The notes under the pieces were generated by a model that saw only the letters and a list, made by a program, of their open reading frames with translations, was not told the DNA's origin and searched no databases. Position numbers and translations under genes: made by a program. Below, one piece after another: positions 33,847 through 45,474 of a stretch of DNA of 64,000 nt. The stretch lies in assembly GCA_037157565.1 (NCBI GenBank), contig JAZHRO010000063.1, forward strand, positions 152,756,501 through 152,820,500, written 5' to 3'. Every line of letters starts with the position of its first letter. Positions within the stretch are counted from its first letter, which is position 1. Origin of the DNA: Thalassia testudinum. Lineage: Eukaryota; Streptophyta; Magnoliopsida; Alismatales; Hydrocharitaceae.

Positions 33847-36697
33847 TGATGGGAACACCATCATGAGCCCTAACTAGCTCATTTTGACCTAGAAAAGAGA
33901 ACAAAAGATCCTACATAACCAAATGAGGGGCTTAACTCAAGGAGTAGCCAGTCTGAGAGAAAAATAATAAACAAAGGGTAAAACTACAATTTTACTATTG
34001 CAGTACAACAACAAGATTTCTCAAGGGCTAAGCATAGGTCAAATGGTCTTAACAAGATAAAAAGTGGGATGGTTCAATCAGAAAAGTGTTAATGTGAAAT
34101 CTGGGAATTAAATGACTTCTTGTAACCCTAAAATAGACCCACTTAATCTAACAAGGTTCTGGTTAGGATAAAATTTAACTAAACCCTCTAAAATTCATGG
34201 AAAAATATCCTCTAGGGTTTAGAACCTTTAATTTATCCTTTGGAACCTATTTTGTCCTAAATCGGGGTCCTAGTCAAATATTTGCCTTAAATTGGATTTT
34301 TGTGTAAAATGCCCAGTCAAACATGGTCAAACCTAAAATCTAACTTCACCATTGGATTCCTTATGTCCAAATTAGGTTTATACCAAAATTTGGACCTAAG
34401 GAGAGTTCACCTTGACCTACTTTGCAAAACAGTCTAACCCAATTACTTTTATGCCCCTAGCTTTTGAAAACCTTGCAAAAACCCCCTAGCTTCCTCTTCA
34501 TTCTTTGCAATTAGGTCCCTCCACCATTACAGTGGAGGAGTCCTACTCCGACGAGGATTCAAGGGGGATTTCTCCTTGATTCCTCAGAGACTCGCTCTCA
34601 AATTTGAAAGGGAGATTCTCTGAGGAATTCCCAATCATACGAACACAATCTCAAGCCCTGATTGACACCCAATCACTCATGCGAATGCATGAGAGATTTG
34701 GGTATCTCTCACCTTCCATGTCCGACGAGGCTGCCCGTGCTTGGAAGCTTGCCTTCCAAGCGTAAGGCCCTCTGCCTGCGACTATGAAAGAAGCCCCAGG
34801 CCCTGCCATTCATCCTTAGCTTGGTTTGGCCGGAGACAACCCCTCAAATTCATCTCTTCTCCTCTGGCCAAGCACCCAGCGAGCTCCGATGACCTGTCTC
34901 TCCTCCTCTTGTTTCTCTACCACAATACCAGTGGAAGAGTTGTCTCTACCTCCGTCGTCCATGTCACGCCATACCTACACATGCACCAGCTATCCTCTTC
35001 GTCATCGCTATACCCCTCCACTGGGATCTTCGTCTCCGGTGGTTGCAGATACGTGCCGGCCACCATCTCTTCCCCCTTCATCCTCAAACTAGGTCAGGTA
35101 TCTTCCCCTCTCTCTTCACTTTATTTTCCCTCTCTCTATTTCTATTTTCACCCCTTGACAACCACAGACCACCACCATCTTCTCCACCTCTGGCAGACCA
35201 CCAGCGAGGTGCTTTCGTCACTCCATGCACCCATCCACCTCGCCAAATACCTCAGAATCTCTGCCACCTTCCACTGATCATTTTTCCCCTCTCCATTAAC
35301 TGCCATAACCTCCACACACTACCCCCGAACAAAGCCATCACCACAGCCACAGAATGACCTAGGCACACACGCCAAGGCCGCCCCGCGCCACGCCACCCAT
35401 CAAGAATCTTCGCCATTCCACGGCGAAGCCCCTGTATGATATAACAAGGCCGCAAGGCCGTTTTACTTGAGAACAGGATTCAACCTCAGCCGCCATTAGA
35501 GCAGACGTGAAGAAGCTTGCAAGCTTCACCTACTGCCCCAGGCCTCAGGAAGTAGGGTCCCAAGTGCGCGGGCTCCCTTTGCGAATCCCTCATGCCAGCA
35601 ATTGGAGTCCCAGGGCACTGCAGTCGCTGTAATTAAGCAAGGCACTCCTTGCGGGTGCACACGAGGTGGGTGGGACTTTTAGTCCCACCTCGGTAAGTTT
35701 GGAGTGTGTTGAGTGGAATAAATTGTAATTGTGCCAGGGGCTTATCGCCTCCTGACATGGGGTGAGGTCCCACTCCCCTCCCCACACCTCATCCACGATA
35801 CACTCCTCCGCGGACCTATGCACTCTTGACTCGATTACCTGTGCACTCCTCATGCATCACCCACACCGATGCACCTGGTCTCGGGCACTCTAACCCAACC
35901 CATTTACCGCAGAAAAGCTCTAGGAGAGCAAGCCTAAGAGAGAAAAGAGAGAGTTCGCAGGGGAGGGTAGGCATAGGCTTTGCACTTTGCAGGGAAGGTA
36001 AGAGAGAGGAAGCTAAAGGAAAAGCCAAGGACTAAAGGAGGAAGCTGAGGAGAAGGAGCCACAGAGGAAACTGAAGGAAAAGCCAAGGACTGAAGGAGGA
36101 AGAGGAAGAAAGAAGCTAAGGCAAAGAAGCTAAGGGAAGAGAAAGCTAAGGTAGAAAGGAAGGAAGAAGAAGGAAGGAGAAGGTTGGAAGGAATAGAAGC
36201 CAAAGAAGGAATAGAAGAAAGAAGGATGAAGTCAAAGAAGGAAAGAAGATAAAGAAGAAAGAAGCCAATGACAAAGGAAGGACCAAAGCTAAGAATGAAA
36301 GAAGAAGAAGGAGAAGAAGAGTCAGAGAAAGAAAGAAGGGAAGAAGAATAGAGAAGCCAAAGAAGAATAGAGAAGAAAGAGCCAAGAGAAGAAGCAAAAG
36401 AAGAATCCAACATTTTTAAGATGTCTAATTCCATACTCAGATGTCCAATTCTGTCCAATTTCTCTTTTATGCTACATTTTATTATTCATAAACTCATGCT
36501 TTACATTTTGAATTAGATTTTGAGTAATTTTATGTGTTCAAATTACCCCTATTATTGAGATTAGTGCATGAACTCCATTTGCTCCCTGTGTTCGACCTCA
36601 GACTTAAACTTCAAGTAATAAAATTTATTTATTTTGAACACTTTTTCAACTGTACTACAATGCGACCTTTTTAAAACCCAATCAAGCATTCTTGATA
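33847..36697 (+). mobile_element. D: solo LTR of the C/F family in F gag
   Basis: This 2851-bp solo LTR starts TGATGGGAACACCATCA and ends CTTGATA, where the expected CA is changed to TA. It is flanked by GTCGC (33842-33846) and GTCAC (36698-36702). No internal sequence remains, which is the usual product of recombination between the two LTRs of one element. It contains a purine-rich tract at about 35930-36410. Its orientation is opposite to F and C. Confidence 0.88.
35930..36410 (+). repeat. Long polypurine tract in solo LTR D
   Basis: Some 480 bp are almost purely purine on the plus strand, built from irregular GAAGAA, AAGGAA and AGCCAAAG units. The complementary strand gives an open frame rich in Ser, Leu and Phe (36458-35934) that is a by-product of composition. 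The counterpart in the C LTR is a shorter pyrimidine-rich zone (about 19260-19500). Confidence 0.8.
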
Positions 36698-37593
36698 GTC
36701 ACCTGGTCGTACGCACCCAATGACTCATTGTTTAGGGAGTTCTCACACATATTTTTGAGAATGCCCCAAACCTCGTCTTCATGCTGACCCATGATGTTAC
36801 CACCATAGGTTGCATTGACAAAAAGCTTGATGTCGTCACAGAGCCCGTGGTAAAAGGATTGGACTTGTTCCCACTTCGGGACTCCATGATGGGGGCATTG
36901 GTGCATGAGATCCAGAAAACGATCCCATGCCTTGTGTAGAGATGCTCCCGCTCCTTGCGAAAAGTGCGTGATTTGGTGCTGCATTGCATTAGTTCGACCA
37001 ATGGGATAGAATTTTTGTAAGAAAGCAGTCTGAAGTTCTTCCCATGTGTTGATCTGGTGAGGGTATGTTTGAAACTAATTGGCAGCTTTGTCAGCTAGAG
37101 AGAAGGAGAAGATTTTCAAGAGTAGACCATCTCGATTTTGCATGTCTGCCCTGAATGTGTGGGCCAGATGCTTTAGATTCTCGATGTACTGGAAAGGATC
37201 CTCGGAGTTCAAGCCATGAAATTTCAGGGTCACATGACCCTGAAATTTCATGGGCTTCAGCTCCACCTTGGGTCCTCCCGCAGGAATGTTGATTCGAGGT
37301 TCGATCTCCACTGCAGTGGGATTGTAGTGATCTTGCATTTTAGGACGTGGCGGTGGGTTGATGTAGGCATTAATCCGATCTCTGAAATCAAAGAATTGTT
37401 GAGGTTCAAAGTTAGGTTGTTCTGGATGATCCATGGTTGTGGTTGGAGATTCGGGCTCAGAAGTGGAGGAGTTGGAAGAGATATCGATGAGATCGGGTAG
37501 TTGCACAAACAAGGAAGTCAAGGCTTAGCCTCGACAAGAGTGAAAAACTAGTGGAGGCCTCAATGGTGGTCTTAAGGAGCTCCTCTTGTACAT
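36698..37593 (-). pseudogene. Element F gag, N-terminal segment
   Basis: The start at 37593 reads MYKRSSLRPPLRPPL, related to the MFGRRS starts of C, A and J. After an early stop it continues at 37521 with DISSNSSTSEPESP, LKPMKFQGHVTLKFHGLNSEDPF and, in another frame, LHKAWDRFLDLMHQCPHHGV and FVNATYGGNIMGQHEDEVWG. The capsid domain is thus recognisable, but two or more frame changes are needed. It ends at the insertion site of D. Confidence 0.83.
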
Positions 37594-38516
37594 ACATCGA
37601 TGGAATAGACGAAGGACAGAAGGTGTGATGGACCCAATCAAGATACCCAAAGATTTTTGGATGATTATAGAGGTTCGAGGCAGATGGTACCTCTAGATCA
37701 CGAAGTCATCCACCTGTGAATTACCTGGGCAGCCAAGAAGGGAGAGTCCCGCAATGACCCCTACATGGTAGAGTGTCCCCACGAGTTATAGGGTTTCCCC
37801 CACCCGACCTTCCTTGTCACCGTGGATCTAGGAAGACCAGAATGGATAACTTGACCGCATAAGTCTACCAATTTTAAGTTTAGATGAGGTGCTTAGGATT
37901 CCACTTGAACTTTAGAATGAATTTGTGAGTGGTGACCTAATTTGAAGATTGGTTGACCATACAAGGTAGGTCAACTTCACCTGATTTGTTCTGAGATTAT
38001 TAAGACCCAATTTTATGATTCAATTGCTTTTAGGGTTTTCTCGATTAGGTAAATTCAACCAAGGCTTAGGAAACACACAGTTCGGGGAAGTAGATTCTTT
38101 TTCAAGAAAGTGTGATCCTCAACCCTAAACTAGAAACCTTAGTTTTGGCTCTAATTGGTCCAATCAATTTTTGTCCAAATTTGGCACCTAGGGCTCAATC
38201 AAGAAGGTGAGTAGCCCTAGGTGTCTTGAATCCCTAATAGGTGCAAAATAAGGTTCGGGATTTTTCTAATGAAATCAAACAACTTGATGATTAATTCTAA
38301 GTAGAAAATGCAAGTTGATCCTAATTGATTTCTTCAATTTTTAACTTTTCTCAGAATCAGGGGCTTTAATGGAAAAAGAAGATGAGATTACCTACCTCTG
38401 GAGTGTTTGATGTGCAGCTCCTCGAATGAATCCCCTACACAGATCACAGCAAAAGAGATAGATCAAGTTAGTAGTAGATCAGAAATTGTAATCAGAGAGA
38501 TCAAATTGCACGTTGC
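37594..38516 (-). other. Element F untranslated leader
   Basis: About 920 bp between the PBS and gag with no coding sequence, homologous to the C leader. Nothing else is recognised. Confidence 0.7.
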
Positions 38517-38534
38517 TCCCCAGCAACAGCACCA
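38517..38534 (-). other. Element F primer-binding site (tRNA-Asp)
   Basis: On the minus strand TGGTGCTGTTGCTGGGGA, 15 of 18 bases complementary to tRNA-Asp; all three differences are C-to-T. The LTR starts three bases further on. Confidence 0.87.
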
Positions 38535-39102
38535 AAATGTTTACGTGTGAAATTGATGTTATAAAAGATGCATTGTAGTATAGATTGAAATCGCTCGAAA
38601 ACAAAAAAAATTTCACTCAGAATCAAGAAATGAGTATGAGGTCGTTCACTAGGAGTAAGTATTGCAATTAATCTCAAGATCACAATTTAAGCACAATATA
38701 GCAGTATATAATGAAAAATTTAAGCAATAATGATGTATATATAAGAACAAATGCCAATGATGCAAAAATATTAGGGTAAGATGGTGATTCGAATCACTAA
38801 TTACCCTAATTACAGTAATAGCAAATATTATAGTATCAAGCAAGTTTAGTCCACGCAAGCCAAATGCACAATTCACTATCAGAGATATCAGACAACAAGG
38901 CTCTAAATCAGATAGCATAAATGCTCAGATGCTACAATGCAAAGGCATTGTCCTCAGCCCTTTTTCTTCTTCTCTGATTTTCCTCTTCCTTCTCTTCTTC
39001 TTCTTTTACCTTCTTACGTACAAGACACAGCATAGAGGCACGATTGTCTCTCAATGGCTAAGTGTTGAGAGAGGGTCAACTGAGGCAGAAACCCCCTCCC
39101 CT

Positions 39103-41373
39103 TAATAAATGCCAGTTTATCATCATTCTTATGCATTAAAACAAACCTAGCTCTTAGGATTTTTCTCCGTAAATAGGTTTTTGGGCTGCATTTAGGCATT
39201 AATTATGTTAGGCATGCATTGCACTTTTTAATATCCTTTTAATGTACTTTTGTTAGTGTTAGGGATATACAGATTGCTAGATCCCTAAAACCTTAGCACT
39301 CAAGAAGGCAACTGGTGAAGGAGAAGCTCTCACCAGTTGGAACTCAGCCTGATCCAACTCACCATAGCAGGAATTCAGCTCACCTAAACTAGGATTAGCT
39401 CATCCTAGCTCCATTCAACTCATCTCAGCTGAATGGCAGCTAAAGAGAGCTCATCCTAGCTCACCCTAGCTCAGGTCAGCTCAAATCCAACTCAACTTAG
39501 CTGAGTCTAGCTCATCTTAGCTCCCATTAGTGTACGGGGAGCTCTAGCTAGCTCAGCTGAGTTGATTGGAGTTCACCCCAACTCAGGTCCAACTACATCC
39601 AGCTCCACTCAACTCCAGCCAGTTGAAGATGACTTCATTTCAACTCAAGAAGCTCAAGTCTAGCTCTCAGGGACTCAGCTTAGCTCAACTCAGTCGAGCT
39701 AAGCTACCTTAGTTACCTCAACCTGCTTGATCCTCCCCGGGAGCACAAGACCCAGCTCACCTCAACTCTTTGTGGCAAAAGTCAGCTTACTTTAGCTTGG
39801 CTTAGCAGCTAGGAAAGAACTAGTAAGATAAGCCAGCTAAAGTAGCTCCATGCGATCCTCTTCAGCAGCTACCAGCTCCAATTCAGCTCCAGACTTCTTC
39901 TGTCCAACTCCTCTTCACAAACCCTATCTCCCATTGTCTCCTCCTTTACTCCATTACTAGATAGGCTAGCTTAGCTTAGCTAGGTTCCAGCTCCCTTGGC
40001 ATTTACCACCCTAAAACTCTACCTAACTAGCTCCACCAACTAAGCCCTACCTAAGCTCACCTAAGCTAGCTCCATCCACTCCAAGTTGGCACCACCACCA
40101 TCACCACCTTTCACCCCTCAACCACCGCCAAAGGGCACCAAGAAGTTGGTTCCAAAACCACCCTAACTACCCCCCTTTTTGGTGCCAACTTTTCCCTCCA
40201 AAAATGCCCTAATCTCCACCCTACACCTAAGCTTAAAGCCCATCTCTACCTTCCATTTTCCCTCCAAAATTGCCCCTTCTAGAACACTATTTTGGCGCCA
40301 AAATGGAGGCACCCCCTCCACCATGGAAGTCCACCAAGGGGTGGATTCAACCTATAACTACCCCCCCTTGCACCCTTTAAGGTGGTGCCAAGTGATCTCC
40401 ACCTTAGGATTCCTAACCACCATCCCAAACTCCATCCTAGCCACCCATTACCTCCACGCCAACTACCCCTTCTCCACCACTATATATACCCACCTAATTA
40501 CCCACCTTTTATCATCCTCCCATTAGATAATTTCCACCTTACTTCCACCTTACTTCCACCTAAACCTATGACCAAGAAGGAGTAGAGAAGAAGATTAATG
40601 GGGCACATCACCCACCCCCTTGGTGCCTTCTTCTCCCCATTCATTCCCTTTGTGCCACGCCAAGAAGGAGGAGGATCTTCACCACCAGGAGGACGGCCAA
40701 GCAAGGAGAAGAAAGGGTACTGCACGTCCACCCTGAAGGAGATCATTGAAGGTGGTAACTTCCACCTTGGAAGACATCATTTGGAGGAGCATAGCAAGGA
40801 AGGAGGAGGAGCCCATTTTAACCTAGGAGCCACTAAGCTTGGAGCAAGGAGCTTCACCTCTTCACCATCTTCACCATCAGGACCTTTAGTTCTTATTTTA
40901 TTTTTATACCTTGATAGTTGTAGGACAAGCTTTCCTCTATTAAGGTTTTATGCAAAACATTTTGGTCCTAATTTTAAAGTTGCCTTAAATTTTTGTTGCA
41001 CTTTTTATTGCATTACTTGATTTATCTCTAGTGTAATTTCACTGCCTTTCTCTAATTAACCTAGGCCTTCATGTGCCTAGGTTGAGCTTAGAAAGAGGTT
41101 ATCTTTTGTCACTTAGATTTTAGCATTTTAGGTGTAGTTCTTTTCCCACCTTCAACTAGTGTTTCCCTTTATTTCAAAACCCTAAAAAAATATATATTTG
41201 AAAATACCAAAAAGAAAGTTGAGAACAATTTTCCAAGCAAGGGATTTGATTTTCAAACACTTTGGCCTCCTTGGATGACCCTAGATACCGCACTATCTAG
41301 GTTATAAATTTAAGAGTTGATCGATTTTACGTGTTACGACATATTTTCAAAAACTGCATAATTTTCCGTATCA
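39103..41373 (+). mobile_element. G2: solo LTR of family G in F 5' LTR
   Basis: A 2271-bp insertion starting TAATAAATGCCAGTTTATCA (the initial TG changed to TA) and ending CCGTATCA, flanked by CCCCT (39098-39102) and CCCCC (41374-41378). Orientation is opposite to G1. It contains the AGCT-rich array (39340-40090), the perfect palindrome TTTTGGCGCCAAAA at 40290-40303 and TATATATA near 40480. There is no PBS or coding sequence. Confidence 0.84.
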
Positions 41374-42443
41374 CCCCCCTTCTCTCTCTCTTCGCTTCTT
41401 TCTCTCTGACTCAAGGCTAGTTGGATCGGTATATGGTCAAAGGTCCAGACCCACTGGCGTGGTGTAGTGGGTGTGGGTGAGTAGTGGGGATATGGGGACC
41501 CAAACCCTAGTGACTTGGGCAATGAGCCCTCTTCATAAATTCATCTTATGTGCGGCATGCTGGTGCCTCTCTCCCCCAGGCGTGTAGTTGATGAAGGCAC
41601 GCTCAATTGAAGTAGCAGGAGCATGTGTTACTCTCAATCGGACCCTTGGATGAATTCTTGGAAGCAGTTTGCATTGCCTGGGGGTCGTGCCTGGAACAGA
41701 TATGGTCGGAGAGCTTGATGTGTGGTTGGAGAAACTCAAGGGCATCGATGGAGCTCCGGTCAGACCTAAAAGAAAAGAATACGACCTCTCAGCCACGTCA
41801 AATAAGCTCATAAGATTCGCACAATTGCAACAAAGGTGGTGGCATGCCGTGGAAGTGTGTGTGTGTGATTGAGGCGAAGGCGGGGAAGGTCGGAGGTTGT
41901 GGAGGTGTTTGGTGGATGGTTAGGGCAAGCAATCCCCTCAATTTCTTGAGGGGTTTTACTTGCGTGGATGAGGTGGAGCTTTTGGGACCAGCGAGAGGTG
42001 GTTTGGTGGAGAGAAGCAGACACGCGACCACGTCAGAGGTATGCCAGCCGTGGGGAAGATGATGATGGAGAGGGTGCGACATTGGTCAAAGTGGGGTGTT
42101 GGTGGTATTGTGGTGATAAGTAGATGCTAGGGAGTCTAATGATCTAGCTATTGGACGAAGGACGGAGTTGACGTCGGTTGCGATATGGCCGGTGCTGGAG
42201 AAGGTGCAGGCTCCGAGAAAGGGATTGGCGATGAAGAGGGGGTCAGAGGGCTCCTCGCCGGTATTGCGAGGTGTGGTTTGAAATGAGGAAGAAGAACTGG
42301 CCATCTATTGTACGTGGTGGCCGACGAAGTGAATGGAGGAAGGTAGTCGCCAGAGATAAGTCAGAGTAGACTGGAGGTGAAGGAAAAGAAGATGTTTATG
42401 GCCCAAAAACTCACTAAGGAGGTGAGGATTGTCATGGGAGGTC

Positions 42444-42450
42444 TTTTATA
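42444..42450 (-). promoter_or_regulatory. TATA box of element F 5' LTR
   Basis: TATAAAA on the minus strand in the context AAGGCCTATAAAAGACC, in the same place as in the F 3' LTR. It would drive transcription into gag. Confidence 0.62.
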
Positions 42451-43386
42451 GGCCTTAGGAGAGCTTGGAGAATAGGAAATAAGCTTCATAGATTTCTTGG
42501 AATTCAAGAAGAACCCCACTGATTTCGTGGGTTCGCACACACGAATCAAAGGGAGTTAGGAGTCGAAATTGATCCCAAAAGGTTTCCCTAGGTGTGAACA
42601 TCAATCCCACCAAATTTCGTGGGATTTGATTGAGGTTTGAGTAGAATTTCGTTTGGTTAAAGCTCGCCTAGAGGTCAGTTGAACTAAATGGTGGCAAGGA
42701 CTAAATTGCAAAGAAGATAAAGAATTTCAGGGGCTTTTTGCAAAGATTTGAGAAGTTGAGGGGCAGATTAAGAGAACAAGAGTTAAACTTGGACCAAAAT
42801 GCCAACTAAGTCAAAATGATGTCAAATTGGATCCAAATTTTGGTAAAAACCTAATTTAGACCCAAGGAATCTAATGGTGAAGTTTGATTTTGGGTTTGAC
42901 CATGTTTGACTAGGAAAATTACCCAAAAACCCAAATTTGGGTAACTTTTCATCTGAGACTATTTAAGGTCAAAATAGGTTTTGATGGTCAAATCAAAGAT
43001 ACCAAACCATATAGAATATTTTTCTATGAATTTTAGAGTGTTTAGGTGAATTTTATCCTGATCAGAACCTCAGTTAATTAAGCGGGCCTGTTTTAGGGTT
43101 TCAGATTCCATTAATTCTTGAAACGCATGAAAACCTGTTTCATTCTACATGAACCCACTTATTAGACATTAATGACCAAATGACCTTTAATAAACCCCTA
43201 AAATACCCCGTGGTTATTCTGTGTTTGTGGAATGCTGTTAATTTTGCAGGAATAACCTTGTATTCTTCTCTTCTTTACAAAACATGATAATCTGCCCTTA
43301 GGACCTTCTGATGGATATGTAGGAGCATTTGTCAACCTTTTTAGACCAAATTGAGCTAGTTATGGCTCATGATGGTGTTCCCATCA

Positions 43387-43391
43387 TGAGT
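43387..43391. repeat. Right target-site duplication of element F (TGAGT)
   Basis: Exact repeat of 12936-12940 immediately outside the right LTR edge. Confidence 0.85.
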
Positions 43392-43566
43392 TTTGTACAA
43401 TTATACTAAATATTACCTATGTATGGGTACAAAAATAGTTACAACTTACACTAGATTAAATATCCTAACATATAATATTAACTTCAATAATATATTTTAT
43501 ATTTACAGAAACATATACATATGTTGCTATAGCCTTAGTAAAAACATGTACAAAACATAAGGCATG

Positions 43567-44066
43567 CACTATAAGAAAAGCTGCTTTACCATCAGTTATT
43601 TGCCGTTGGTTTTACAAGCGACGACAAAAGTATTTTTGTCATTGCCTATTTATATAAGCGATGGAAATACATCATTAAAACTAACCCCCTCCATCTCTTG
43701 CAAAAAAGCAACATGTAATAAATATTTATCATCGTTTATTGTAAAAAGAGATGGCAAGCATGCGTATCAAATGTACTCGCGAAAGCCACCAAAATTTAGG
43801 TGCAAATTTGGAATTATTTTGGACATTTGTCGTCACTTTCTAACATAACCGACGGCAAATGTCGGTCCATCTACACCTGAGCAGAGCCCTCTCCTCCCCC
43901 ACATTTTGTACAAACCCTCCTCACCCCACAAAGCCCTCCAATAGTGTCAAAATCTATGCCTCCTCATTGTCGCGCCTATTTGTCGCCGCCCCTCCTCTTT
44001 GTCACCCCTCCTCGTCACTGCCCCTCCTCATTATTGCCCCTCCTCGTCGCCGCCCCTTCTCGTTGT
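43567..44066 (+). mobile_element. CACTA (En/Spm-type) transposon terminus
   Basis: The sequence starts CACTATAAGAAAAGCTG, very close to the CACTACAAGAAA terminus of plant CACTA elements. It is followed by subterminal motifs in both orientations: GCGACGACAAAAGT, TTGTCATTGCC, GCGATGGAAAT, AGATGGCAAGC and GACGGCAAATGTCGG. The element is cut at 44066 by the K LTR; the transposase part and other end are not in view. The preceding three bases are ATG, a possible half of the 3-bp duplication. Confidence 0.72.
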
Positions 44067-45226
44067 TGATTGCGCAGCAATCATAGGTCTTAACTACCTA
44101 AATTAGGCTAGGACTTAGCATAAGTTAGGACAGTTCACGCATGCATAAGCATTACTTGCATCCTTACCGCTTTCTTTTAGCTATGCATAAAATAATGCTA
44201 TAATGTACTGATTAGGTGCATTATGTCAATTGCAGGTAATAAGCTTATCAGAAGCTAGATCTGAAGCTGGATCAAATGCGGGATCTAAAGAATAAAGAGT
44301 AACTGGTGTTGCAGCAGAGCGGAATGGAAGACCTAGATTAGATGTAGTAGATAATAATGTAAGGGAGTTAAGGTATTCTATTCTATTAAGTAGGAATAAG
44401 GCAGTAAAATATAAGGAACTTAGGACCATCCTAGCCCTAAGATAGCCTAGAAGCTTCCCCAATCCTTAGCCACCCCTAGATTAGATCACCACACCCTAGG
44501 AAACCTTAAAACCCTAATTCCAACCTCTATCTGGATGACCAGATGAATTACAGGATGTCCAAAACCTTTAGCTAACTTCTGCACACCTTAAACCCACTTC
44601 TACAGTATTATTGGACGTCCAGACATTTGGTCAGACATCTAATTTCTGTAGAATACCCAAGACAGAACTTAGAATCCTTCCTGACTCTGATTAAACATCT
44701 GGAATTGAAGCCTGGACTTCTGATTTTTTAGTATAAGTCGTGTGATGCTATTATTGGACGTCTGGAACTAATCTCCAGTTCCTATTTTGAGATTCAAGCC
44801 TTGAACTTAGATCTCTAGCCCCCTAAACCCAATTCTAACCTCATAGGAACCTAAATTAAGGTGCCCTAACTCCAGTACATCACCTCTAGACCTCCCTAAG
44901 GACCTAATTAGGTCCTCACTAAACTTAATTGACTTAGATCATAGTCAACTACCATTGCCTAGTCAATTGGACTCATAGGGTCCAATTGAGCTCAGATCTC
45001 AACCCATACAAGTCCAATTGTACTCAATGAAAGTCCAATTGACCTAAGCCCAACCTAATTGAGTTATTTCACTCTCAATTAGGTTCACACCCATTCAATT
45101 AAACTTGTGTTAAGTTTAATTGCATTTCCTCCTTAGCAATTAGGGTTTGCAACCCTAATTTAAGAACTACACCAACCTAAACCCCCTTAGGACCTAACCT
45201 ATATCACTTAGACACATAGGGCACGA

Positions 45227-45227
45227 C

Positions 45228-45256
<29 letters not shown>
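45227..45256. repeat. AC dinucleotide microsatellite in K LTR
   Basis: A run of about 14 AC units within the LTR, just upstream of CT-rich sequence. It is an ordinary simple repeat. Confidence 0.9.
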
Positions 45257-45258
<2 letters not shown>

Positions 45259-45466
45259 ATTCATGCACTCCCACACCACCTAGAGTATTCTAGGTTCTTC
45301 CAAAGGTGGTGCCACTCTTGGTTGCCAAAATTAGCAACCAAGAGCCATTCAAATTGGAGATCCACAAATGGTGGATCTAAAAACCACCACTCTCTCTCTT
45401 TGGTCGGCCACTCTTGGAGCTCTCTCTAGAGAGTTCCACACTTCTCTAGAGAGTCTCCCTTAAGTT

Positions 45467-45474
45467 TATAAAAA
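45467..45474 (+). promoter_or_regulatory. TATA box of K LTR
   Basis: TATAAAAA in the context AGTTTATAAAAAGACC, almost the same context as in family G (CTATAAAAAGACC at 59368). It supports plus-strand transcription of K. Confidence 0.62.

Larger units (their letters stand above)
12941..43386 (-). mobile_element. Element F: 30 kb nested Athila-like element
   Basis: F is a minus-strand element. Its 5' LTR is at 38538-43386, with PBS at 38517-38534, gag from 37593, and a 3' LTR at 12941-17788. That the two LTRs belong together is shown by identical flanking TGAGT and near-equal LTR lengths once the inserted G elements are removed (about 2595 and 2573 bp). Only the leader, part of gag and about 180 bp of the 3' untranslated region remain as F sequence between the LTRs. 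The pol gene is missing. The interior is filled by H, C, B' and D. Confidence 0.85.
38538..43386 (-). repeat. Element F 5' LTR, split by solo LTR G2
   Basis: The left edge is TGTTTACG next to the PBS and the right edge GATGGTGTTCCCATCA at 43386. Without G2 the length is about 2573 bp, and it aligns with the F 3' LTR at 12941-17788. A TATA box (TATAAAA, minus strand) is at 42444-42450. The TGAGT duplication follows directly. Confidence 0.9.

Noticed and set aside
35934..36458. A 174-codon minus-strand frame rich in Ser, Leu and Phe
   Set aside because: It is the complement of a polypurine tract; the hydrophobic look comes from TTC and CTT codons, not from a membrane protein.
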